64,000 nucleotides of DNA from Urophycis tenuis (Eukaryota; Chordata; Actinopteri; Gadiformes; Phycidae): the NCBI GenBank assembly GCA_036785325.1, contig JAXIVH010000001.1, forward strand, positions 5,584,469 to 5,648,468. Direction: 5' to 3'. Position 1 is the stretch's first letter; the number at the start of each line of letters is the position of its first letter. Both the position numbers and the translations under genes were made by a program. The notes below the pieces were generated by a model. It did no database searches. It was not told the DNA's origin and worked only from the letters and a program-made list of their open reading frames with translations. Below, piece after piece: positions 9,820-20,400 of this stretch.

Positions 9820-12265
9820 ATGGAATGTAGGGAGAACGTGGTCCAGTGGCTGAGCTGGACTCTGCTCCTCGGGGGCCCGTTGTGTTGTTGGATGCTGCTC
9901 AGCCGCGGGAGGAAGACACTGTACGGCCGCTACGTGGACACCAAGGCCTGGTGTGTGGTGAACACCAAGCTGGTCTGGATGATCCAGGAGCTGCCCTCAC
10001 TGCTGGTTCCGCTGGTCCTGCTGCTGTGCACCGAGTCCCGGGCCGGAGTGGACCAGATTCTGTTACTGGGAGCCTTCTGCCTGCACTACTTTCACAGGTG
10101 GGTGGTCTTCCATCCGGTTTCAGGACGGACAGTCTGGTTCTGGAAGACCGCAGTCTCATCTTCATCATTTATGTGAGATAAAGCTTAGCTCAGGTAACAG
10201 AACGCCGTTAAAGGGAACTCAATACAGAACTAAAGGGCAGAGGAGGCAACCAGCAACCATGTTCCAACGTGTTGGGGCTGGTCCAGGGAACAGGAGACTG
10301 TTAACAACGTGCGGTCTTATCGGTCTTTAGGAGGCTGAAATACTGATTAGTATTTCACAGCACGTTTGTGCAAAGCCCCTACTGAACCACTCGAGCTCTC
10401 CCCAAATGAGTCAGTCAATGGAATGCAACCGCCGGAGCTGCAGACAAATGTCACACATCTCCAGATTAATCACGTCTTCCCAAACCACCAATAATAGTGG
10501 AAGTAATACTGTGAGTGAAGTATGGTGTTAGTATTTACTCAAAATTTTTCAAGTAAATCTTTTATCCAAACCATCTTACAATAATAGAAAACACTGCTGT
10601 TTCTGCAAGCGTTGTTCAGGGCAAACATCAGCAGGGCATTAAGGCCCAATCTCAATTCTCTATCTTACCCCTTCCCCTTCGTCTTGGCCCTTGAAACAGA
10701 GGGTTAAGGGCTAGGGGTAAAATCATGCCCCTATGAATTGAGACAACACTCGTTACGGTTACGTCATCATGCATTGACGACAAAATATTGACAAAATATT
10801 TTTTATACACACTGCATGGTGTTTTGTATCTTTTTCAGTTATTACGGTTTTGAATTTCATTGATGTCCAGAAACAATGTCTTTGTTAACCAACATGTCTT
10901 TATTTACAATTATGAATGGCTACAACATTGAACGCATGACTCACTCCCACATTGCTTTGAAGCGTATTTTGATTTAGCGTATTTTGATTTCAGAAATTTC
11001 TGTTCAGCTGCCGGGTTTCCTCCGGCGTTCCTGTGTGAAAAAGGACGATATATGTAAAGCACGTATCGATTTGTCTCTAGTTGTCTACACTGATATCAAA
11101 CGGAATTCGCTGCTAATTGTGTTTAGTAAACTAGACATGCATGGAGTTCATTGCTAGTCAGAGAAATGTGTAGTTGTGCACTCAGCAATGTAACGTTCGC
11201 ATATCGATTTTCAAAAAAGTTTCGATAAGGAACATGGTTGCAAATATATAGGTACTGTTTAGAGCACAAAACAATACTGTCGTAAATTTTAAATAAATTA
11301 TTTCAGCCGAAAATACTTACATTTATGGGACTCTCGTGCAGATCTGGCCGCGATTGTTGTTGCGCGTTGTAATGGGTACCCAACCCGACTTAATAAACCC
11401 GACCTGATCAGTCATGCAGTGGGAAGCCTATATGTGTGTGTGTCTTCCCAGACTCTTCAATCAGCACTGCTCCCAAATCACACTGAGCATTCCTCATCCG
11501 ATACATCTCATTCAGTACATTTCACTGTACAATTTGTATTCACATTTTTTTTTAATTTTATTGTGTATAGATTTTCCAGTGCAATATTTTAAAATATACC
11601 TCCTTGTTTTTCTTTTCTTTTTATCTCTTTATCTTATTCTGTATTTAAACTGCTTCTATATTCTTGCATCTGTAACTATAAATTTCCCTGTTTGAGGGAC
11701 AAATAAAGGGTTTTCTTATCTCATCTTATCTTATCTTATCTTGCTCAGACAGCTGAAAGCAATGAAGTGGTGTCTTGTATGTTAGTTCTTGGAGACTTTC
11801 AGTTGTTAATTCTATTTCCTCGTTTACAGATGAGTTAATACATGAACACATCAGTGTTTTATACACACCTCAGCACACATTTAGAGAGGCTTTTTCACAT
11901 CAAGACATTTCCAGATGTCACTCATCTGGAAACAACTGAGTTGAAACTTCAAACTTGAACTCTGACAAATGTACTCTTTGTAAGTCACTTTGGATGAATG
12001 TCTTCTAAGTGCCCTAAATGTAAATGAGTTATCTTATTATTGTCCGCCCCGACCTGTTACCCTGATGTTAGCATGATACAATTTTCTATTATTTTAATCA
12101 TTCACACAATTTAATCATTAGTATGTATGTAAGTATGTAACTGTTCATTATTGTTCAGAAAAAAAAGGCTTTTATTGTGTTTATTGCTGCATACATACAT
12201 GAATAGGTTTTCCAAATCCATTGATAAAAATAAGGGAATACACACGCACACTTAACCAGGGGGCA

Positions 12266-12301
<36 letters not shown>

Positions 12302-12961
12302 ATGTGTGTTTTATTCAGCCTAGGCGTGTCATTCAGTACAGGAGACTAAGTGGATGTGAAATGCTTCCCCAGGTCCTTCATCTACGCCTGGGGTACCCGC
12401 GGCCAGCCCTTCCCCCTCCACGTCGCCGTCAAAGCCTTCATCTTCTGCAGCCTGAACGGCCTGCTGCAGGGACACCACCTGCTCCACTGTGCCCCCACCT
12501 GGCAGAACCCCGCCCGGCTGGCAGTGGGTGGGTCCAGGCTGCTGTTTAGAAAACTGCAATGTATAAGACTAACGCATAGTACATCTGTTTGTTTGAGGAA
12601 AGAGATCCAGACACATCTGGAGAACATGCCGAGAACTAAAATTAGTAGCAATCGCATTCATTCAATTCCATCTGAACATGAGACTCCTGTACGGAGTCAC
12701 ATCTGGTGCGGCTCTCTCTTGTGTGTACCCATAGGGCATGCTGCCCCGTGTGGACCACTAGTGGCCTGTGGCCACACATGTAGTGGCTCCACATGGGGGG
12801 GTCATGTTGAGACGTTTTTATAGTGTTCAAACCTGCGTAGATAGAGGTAGAGTATTACACATTCACTTAAATGCTGTGGGGTTAGCTTCCTCATTATCTT
12901 ATGCTACATTCTGCTGTACAAGCCCAGTGCTGTGTACACATGTCTCACTGTTAGTGTGATG

Positions 12962-13021
<60 letters not shown>

Positions 13022-14117
13022 GTCTGCTGGTCTTCTTGGTCGGTATGGCCATCAACATCCACAGTGACAGGCTGTTGAGGGACCTAAGGAGACCAGGAGA
13101 GGTTCTCTACAAGATCCCTCGAGGTACCGATGCACACAGTACGAATACTGACATAGTACCCACTCGTACACACAGTACTAACAGAAGCCCCCTGACTCCA
13201 GGGGGGATGTTTGAGTTGGTTTCGGGGGCCAACTACCTGGGAGAGATCCTGGAATGGTCAGGCTACGCGGTGGCGGCCTGGTCTCTACCTGCTGCCTCCT
13301 TCTGCCTGTTCACCGCCTGCTACCTGGGCCCCCGAGCACTACACCACCACAGGTAACAACACCTACACCACCACAGGTAGCTACACCTACACCACCACAG
13401 GTAACTACACCTACACCACCACAGGTAACAACACCTACACCACCACAGGTAACAACACCTACACCACCACAGGTAGCTACACCTACACCACCACAGGTAA
13501 CTACACCTACACCACCACAGGTAACTACACCTACACCACCACAGGTAACAACACCTACACAGCTACAGGTAACTACACCTCCACCGCCACAGGTAACTAC
13601 ACCTACACCACCACAGGTAACAACACCTACACAGCTACAGGTAACTACACCTACACCACCACGGGTAACTCCACCTACACCACTACAGGTAACTATACCT
13701 CCACCGCCACAGGTAACTACACCTACACAGCTACACCTACACCACTACGGGTAAATACACCTCCACCACCACCAGTAACTAAATCTACACAGGTAACTAC
13801 ACCTACACAGCTACACCTACACCACTACAGGTAACTACACCTACACAGGTAACTACACCTCCACCACCACAGGTTACTACACCTGCACCACCGTAGGTAA
13901 TACCAGCCCCAGCTCCAGAGGTAACTACACCTCTATACATAGAGAGCAAACTGATGTGAATGTAGAGGCACCTGCTGGTCACAAGCAGTCAGGGCGCCAT
14001 GACGGACAAAAGTATCTTCAGCAGAAGGCCTGCTGTGTCTCTGTCCTCAGGTTCTACCAGCAGACCTTCTCCAACTACCCTGCATCCAGGAAAGCCCTGA
14101 TTCCTTTCATCCTGTAG
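9820..14117 (+). CDS. srd5a2: 3-oxo-5-alpha-steroid 4-dehydrogenase 2 (steroid 5-alpha-reductase)
   Basis: Five coding exons: 9820-10097, 12373-12527, 13022-13123, 13202-13352 and 14051-14117. All have GT-AG borders and matching phases and give 250 residues (the human enzyme has 254). The enzyme reduces the delta-4 double bond of testosterone and related 3-oxo steroids with NADPH in the endoplasmic reticulum membrane. Recognisable blocks are QELPSLLVP and HYFHR in exons 1-2, the GMAINIHSD motif with PRG in exon 3, SGANYLGEILEWSGYA in exon 4, and the RKALIPFIL C-terminus. The protein is strongly hydrophobic with several membrane segments. HYFHR and HHHRFY favour SRD5A2 over SRD5A1. Exon 3 is preceded by a long (TG)n tract that runs up to its acceptor, and exon 4 is followed by an array of copies of its own donor site. 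No frame defects seen. Confidence 0.93.
10640..10750. repeat. Small palindromic element end in srd5a2 intron 1
   Basis: The segment contains aatctcaattctct and, about 75 bases on, atgaattgaga. These are inverted copies of the same core with a TTAAGGGCTAGGGGT-type stretch between. Similar sequences form the ends of fish non-autonomous DNA transposons. I did not find a clear far terminus within the intron. Confidence 0.3.
11690..11746 (+). repeat. LINE-like 3' tail with (CTTAT)n
   Basis: The phrase aaatttccctgtttgaggga followed by AATAAAGGGTTTTCTTATCT and a (CTTAT)n run closely matches a second site at 26497-26560 (aaatttccctgtttgcgggc...AAAATGTTTTCTTAT). Both look like the 3' tail of one retroposon family. 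Confidence 0.5.
12270..12302. repeat. (TG)n microsatellite
   Basis: A run of about 15 TG dinucleotides lies in srd5a2 intron 1, 70 bases before exon 2. Confidence 0.95.
12964..13019. repeat. (TG)n microsatellite forming the exon-3 acceptor context
   Basis: About 28 TG dinucleotides run without interruption into gcag and the start of srd5a2 exon 3 at 13022. The usual pyrimidine tract is therefore replaced by alternating TG. Confidence 0.95.
13341..13920 (+). repeat. 24-bp minisatellite derived from the srd5a2 exon-4 splice donor
   Basis: The unit acaccaccacaggtaactac plus acct is 24 bp long. The first unit straddles the real exon-4/intron-4 border (CACCACCACAG|GTAAC at 13352/13353). About 16 regular copies continue to 13740, with degenerate copies to about 13920. 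Roughly twenty CAGGTAA/CAGGTAG sites result. In the exon-4 reading frame the first copy meets TAA immediately after the border, so only the first donor gives the full enzyme. Confidence 0.92.
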
Positions 14118-15902
14118 AGACCCGGTCAGTGTACGCAGGACACAAAACGTTTTCTGCAAGAACCAAGGCCCAGTTCTGGTGGTGGGGGAAAGGGGCAGAG
14201 CCTCCATCAGGATGGATCACATCGTCATGATGGTTTCTTTGTGTTTTTTTTTTTTTTTTTTCACAGCCAAAATACTACATTTGGTCTTGTTTCATTTCTC
14301 TGTCTAAACCTTTTAACATATGTAGGTCTGAGAGGACTGCAATTTCATCTGTGCTATATGCCTGCCATGTAGCACATTTGACAATAAAGATACTTGAATC
14401 TTGAATATGTAGTATTGTTGAATCTCAAATGGTGGCTGTGAGCAACCGTGGGGAACCACTAGACTAGTAGGTCTGTTCAGCTCCAGTCAGCTCTGAACAC
14501 CTTCGGTTTCCTCACCAACATCACAGAAAACATTTCACAACCCAGCGTTATCAAAGTGGATCTCCTCGCTTCAGAACCAGCAGCCCGCGGGCCGCCCGCC
14601 ACAGGGGTCCGCGTCTACATCACCTGGGCCCAGTGGACATGGACAGTAGGGCTCCCACTTGGCTTCATCAGAAACCAGCCAGGGTTTGGCTGAACCTTCC
14701 TGCTGTTTCTTAACAAACTAACACCAGCTGCTGCTTTGGATCCCACTTTAATTAGTTATGAATATCACAGTTCACACACACTTTGTTTGGTTTAATAAAG
14801 GCAAACTGAATGGTTCCAGAGGTGTGTACTGGTTTAAAAGGGGGTGGAGGAGTATGAAACGTCGCCCCCTGTCTTCTGGAGGTAGAACTGGAGAACTGCT
14901 GGAGCTCACATGAAATCTGACAGGAACTACTTTAAAGTACTGCACATTCCATGTAATAATATAAACGTCTTAAACTTGCCCATTTTACAACTGAAAACAC
15001 AAGTGAAAAGCTGACATGATATATTTAGTGGTATTCAAAGATCAGTTTCAGATGCTGAGTAATCTGAACACACACCTGAACTAGGAGAGCTAGGGTACAA
15101 TCGAAATATAGAAATAAAAATAAAAAAGTCAGAACAGAGGTGTAAAATAATTATAATTTTCATGGGATTATACACAAATGAAAACACTTATATTATATTC
15201 ATATTCTGCCAATTCTGTTCTGCCAGATGGCGACCAAATTCTACACACTGCACCTTTAAAGCAGTGGCATTTTAGAGATAAGTGGACTGGTTGGACCAGT
15301 CTGTGCCATGTATGGTCTGGCTGACTGTGTGGTATGGACTCAGACTGATCCAACCAGTGGTAACCAGCAGTCCAAACACATTCTGCTAACAACAGGCTGA
15401 AAGTCGACTTCCATGAGTTAGGGGGAAGAGTATATCCTCACATGAAGCTGGTCGATGATCTGGCTCCACTAGGGCCTGACGTGAAGGGGTACGAAGCCAA
15501 CGTCTGTTAGCAAACATTCGGCTCACCTGACGACAAGTTGATATCAGTTAGCTCCCACCTCCAAGTTAGCAGGTGGCAGACGTTCAGAGTTCAAGGAACT
15601 CATTACCAGAGTTGGTCCACTCTGTCATGCTGTAATACTGGCCAGAGCTAGTGTAGCTAGCTGGCCAGTGGTGTGAGGGAGGGCTCCAGGAGTGTCGACA
15701 GAAGATTCTTGTAAACAGAGGGAAGATGGACGGCCTGGCCACCATTTTGTATTTGTAAAATGTATCAGTTATCAGACATTAAATCACGGTCGCTCAGCAC
15801 GGACTACAGAGGAGGCCAGCAAGCTGTGGAAATCTTATCGATTGGGACTTTAAATGGCGTGATTTAATATTGTAAAGGTCATGAAGATCTATTGTTCTGG
15901 TC
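14118..15902. other. srd5a2 3' region and intergenic DNA
   Basis: No further coding exon seen. An AATAAA lies at about 14384-14389 inside a retroposon-like tail (tagcacatttgacaataaag, then atacttgaatcttgaat), and a T-run lies at 14247-14262. The segment near 15235-15260 (attctacacactgcaccttt) resembles the end of a fish MITE. The open frames here carry no domain I recognise. Confidence 0.4.
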
Positions 15903-16222
15903 ATGTATTCCAGTGATTTTCAACCAGTGTGCAGTGAGAGATCGTCAGGTCTGCCGTGAGAAATTATTCAAATTCACTTAATTAGTCTTAGTCTTAATTA
16001 GTCTTAGTCTAAAAAAAAGTATGATTTTTGTCTGCAAATAATTGTCAGCAAATAATATGCCATTGTCAAGTCTCTGTGCTGTAACATAATGACAAAGTAA
16101 ATATAAACAAGTTGAGAAACTATATTGTAATTATATATAGTGGTTGGTTGTGTGCCGCAAGATTTTTCCAATGTGAAAAATGTGCCGTGGCTCAAAAAAG
16201 GTTGAAAAACACTGGTGTATTC
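15903..16222. mobile_element. hAT-type MITE with 8-bp target duplication
   Basis: The element spans 15911-16214 (304 bp). It begins CAGTGATTTTCAACC and ends GGTTGAAAAACACTG, inverted repeats with one mismatch. Flanking 8-mers are atgtattc (15903-15910) and gtgtattc (16215-16222), a 7/8 match. An 8-bp duplication with CAGTG ends is characteristic of hAT elements. No transposase is encoded. Confidence 0.88.
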
Positions 16223-16814
16223 TATCTGCTCACGTAAAAAGAAAAAGGTCAAACGGTTGGCTTGTCCTCAATCAAGGCGACTTTGTTGTAGAAAATGTTT
16301 GAGTTGAAACTCTGCAAGGCCACTGAGGAGTTGCTACTTGCTAATGTCCTAAATTAGCATATTGTTTCTGTTGTATAAAGTACTTAAACTGTTGTATGTT
16401 GAAATAGCACCTTGCTCCATAAGCTCCTGTGCAGATCAGTCTTTGGTACATGGCCCCTGGAGGACCACACACCAGGAGACCCCCATTACACTAGACTTTG
16501 GTAGAAGGCAGTCGTGATCCTTGAAGTAGTGACCTCAACAGGTTAGTGTTGACCTCTGGCGTGCTCATGTGGAGGTCACTCCACAGCAGTCTGCTGCTTT
16601 ACATTTCTGGGTTTATTCTTTGTACTATATTTTCCTTCAACATCAATATTCAAACAAATGAAACGGTAACTAATGGAAACGATGATTCACAGGAAATTTA
16701 AAGCACCTACTGCTCCCTGCCCAGACTGTGTAACGTTTGGTGTTATTGTGCTTTAAGCATTAAGGAATTGTTTTTTAATTGATTCACTAATCGATGTGAA
16801 AATACTCAAACTCA

Positions 16815-16945
16815 ACTCCAATCCCTAATGCTAACCCCATACAATGCTAATCCCTAACGCTAACCCCATACCAAACTAATCCCTAATGCTAACCCCATAC
16901 CAAAATAATCCCGAATGCTAACCCCATAGACAGGCCTATGTAATT
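16815..16945. repeat. Tandem repeat, ~30-bp unit
   Basis: Four to five imperfect copies of taatccctaatgctaacccc plus atacca(a). It lies in the intergenic region between srd5a2 and the Ig-like gene. Confidence 0.8.
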
Positions 16946-17408
16946 CTAACCCTATCCTAAAATATTCCAGAATTCCAATCCCACACCAAAGTAATAACTG
17001 ACCATAATTGTAATGAATGGCAGTAAACCATTATTCCAAAGGAGGCATATAAACTTGTATGCATGTGATATGAATAATAATATATGAATGTATCATGTGA
17101 ACACTTATCATGCAAACACCTATGTATGAAACGAGCATCCACGTATGAGATGAACCGGTACCTAGTATTTAAACAGGTATCAGGTAACAGTTTTGAAATG
17201 ATCAACATGTAGCTTTCTTTGAAACAAGTATCCTAAACTTATCTGTCCGAAAAACACGCAAACATCTGGTAAACATGTATGTATCAAACATGGCTGATAT
17301 GCTCTTGGTTAAACCAGGGGGGAACCCCTGAACCAGCTGGGGGAAGGGACTAGTGAGGGGAACCAGGTGGGGGAAGGGACCAGGTGAGGGGGACCAGTTG
17401 CTGGGAGG

Positions 17409-20400
17409 TTACAGGAAGTTGGCGGAGCTGTCCTTTCCTACGTCGACCTGGAACTGGTAGGCGGAGCCCGAGGTAGTCATGGCGTCGGGGGGGGCGGGCT
17501 CAGCAGGCACCGGCGCAGCGTCAACCTGGAGGGGTGGAGCCAGCGTCAGAGCATGCGTGTTAGAAGAGCGAAGCAGAACGGACGTGACGCAAGAGTCACA
17601 AGATGGCGCCGGTGTAGCAGGCTGTCATCGCTCGGGGTCCCCCTCAACTTTGCGTTTTTTTTTATCTTTTTCATATTTTTATCTTAGTTTCATTATATTT
17701 TAATCTAACCAATGCACTCAACTACACATACGACAGACAAACTCTACTGGACATACGCTCAAACTTCTTCAACTTTCCCAACTCGCTACCTGGAAGTTCA
17801 CTAACGGACCCCCTCTTGTGTGGACTTACCCTACTGTGGCTACTTGGGCAGAAGCGCCGCCGAAGGAAAAGAAGGAAAAGAGGCATCCTGGTCAGGGTGA
17901 GGAGCAGTCAACACATCCTCCGCTCCCCAGTGTACTCCTAGCAAACGTCCAATCCTTGGATAATAACCTGGATGAACTAAGAACCAGACTGGCTTTCCAG
18001 CGGGACAGGGCTGGATCCCTTGGTCCCTTACTTGGCCATTCTACCTGGGGACCTCTCCATTAATCGCCGGGACCGAACAAAGGCGTCGGGAAAAGGCAAG
18101 GGAGGCGGTGTATGTATCATGGTCAACAACAAATGGTGTGTGGATATACAAACAACTTCTGCGGGGTGCTCTCCGGATCCAGAACACCTCACGACCAAAT
18201 GCAGACCGTTCTATCTGCCCAGAGAGTTCACAGCGCTGTTTACATCCCCCCACACGCCGACACCACACGGGCGCAGGACGAGTTATACGGATTGATCGAC
18301 CAGCAGGAAACTCTACACCCGGAGGCTGCTTTCATCTTGGCTGGCGACTAACAAAGCCAACCTGAAGAAAGTGTTGCCAAAATTCCACCAACATGTTAAG
18401 TTTTGCAATGCGTGGTGAAAACATCCTGGAGAATGTTTACACTCCGTTCGCACATGCCTAAGCCCACCCCTGCCCAGCAAATCAGATCACTCCTCGGTCC
18501 TGATGCTTCCAGCCTATAGGCAGGAACTGAAGCGCGAGCAGCCCGTTCAACGCTGGACTGGCAAATCGGATGCTGCGCTGCGCTGCGCGACAGACAGACA
18601 GACAGACAGACAGACATACTTCCCTGAGGGAAATCGCATCACAAAACCAATCCGCGGCGATGCAATATCATTCCGCTGCACACTGCCCTCTCCCACCTGG
18701 AACAGAGGGACACTTATGTGCGACTGCTTCCGCACTACGGACTGGGATGTCTTCAGGACGGCTAATGTATTGACGACGTTGTACCGTGGGTGACTGTACG
18801 GACTTTTCCCAACCAAAAGCCATGGGTCAACGGAGAGGTCTGCACGGCGCTTAAAGCGTGGACAGCAGCCTTCCACACTGGAGACTCATGTGAGTACAAG
18901 GAAACCCGGTACGAGCTCAGGAAATCAATAAAAACAGCCAAGGGACAATATAGGGAAAGGGTGGTGTCCTGCTACAGTGGCGCCAACGCCAGGCACATGT
19001 GGAGTGGGCTTAAGACCATCACAGACTATAAGGGTAAGGGCTACCGTGTGGGGGAGGTGACGCTTCTCTTCCAGAGGAGCTGAACGCCTTCTACGCCCGC
19101 TTTGAGGTGCACAACAAACCTGAGGTCTTGTTGGAACAGGACGACTGCCCACTCGAGATATCTCGGGCAGATGTGTGCAAAACCTTTTAAAAAGGTGAAG
19201 GCACACAAAGCTCCTGGTCCAGACAATATCCCGGGGCTTGCGCACATGAACTGGCAGATGTCTTCACAGACATCTTTAACTTCTCCCTGCTCCAGTCTGT
19301 AGTCCCCACATGTTTCAAGAAGTCCACCATCATCCCGGTCCCAAAGAAATCAAACGTGAGCTGCCTAAATGACTACCGCCTAATAGCACTCGCCTCTGTT
19401 GCCTTGAAGTGCTTTGAGCGGTTAGTCAAAGCTCACATTACATCCTCCCTGCCCATCACATTAGATCCGCTCCAGTTCGCCTACAGGCCAAACCAATCCA
19501 CGGACGATGCGATAGCATTCGCACTCCACACTGCCCTCTCCCACCTGGAACAGAGGGACACTTATGTGCGGATGCTGTTCATCGACTACAGCTCTGCCTT
19601 TAACAGCATAGTGCCGTCCAGACTTGTCGCGAAGCTCCAAGACCTGCACATCAGTTCCACCTTGTGCAGCTGGATTCTGGACTTCCTGACAGGCAGGCCA
19701 CAGGCTGATCGGCAACGCCACCTCCTCCACACTTACTCTCAGCACCGGTGCCCCCTAGGGATGTGTCCTCAGCCCCCTGCTGTACTCCCTGTTCACCCAT
19801 GACTGCGCAAGCGCACACAGCTCCAACACCGTCATTAAGTTTGTGGACGACACCATCATCAGCTGCATCACTGGCGGTGACGAGTCGGCCTACAGAGCAG
19901 AGGTGAGTGCCCTAACATCATGGTATCAGGATAACAACCTCCTGCTCAATGTCGGCAAGACGAAGGAGCTGATGGTGGACTACAGGAGGCAGCGGGGAGA
20001 GAGAGGCTGATGGTGGACTACAGGAGGCAGCGGGGAGAGAGGCACGCATCCATCCACATCGGCGGGGGGGGGGGGGGGGGGGGGGGAGCAGCAGTGGAGA
20101 GGGTCAGCCATTTCAGATTCCTCGGGATTAACATCAGTGAGGATCTGAGCTGGTCACACCACACAGGTGTGGTCGTGAAGGCGGCTAGTCGGCGGCTCTT
20201 CTTCCTCCGGCGACTGAGGAGGTTCGGTCTGGACTCCAGGATACTCACCAACTTCTACAGGTGTACCATCGAGAGTATCCTGGCTGGCAGCATCACGGCC
20301 TGGTACGGCAGCTGCACTGCCCTCGACCGCAAGGCTCTGCAGAGGGTGGTCAGGACGGCCCAGCGCATCACCAGGACCGAGCTGCCAACCCTCCAGGACC

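Noticed and set aside
13211..13834. 207-codon Thr/Asn/Tyr-rich open frame resembling a mucin
   Set aside because: It is the out-of-frame reading of the srd5a2 intron-4 minisatellite; a 24-bp unit free of stops stays open in any repeat number.
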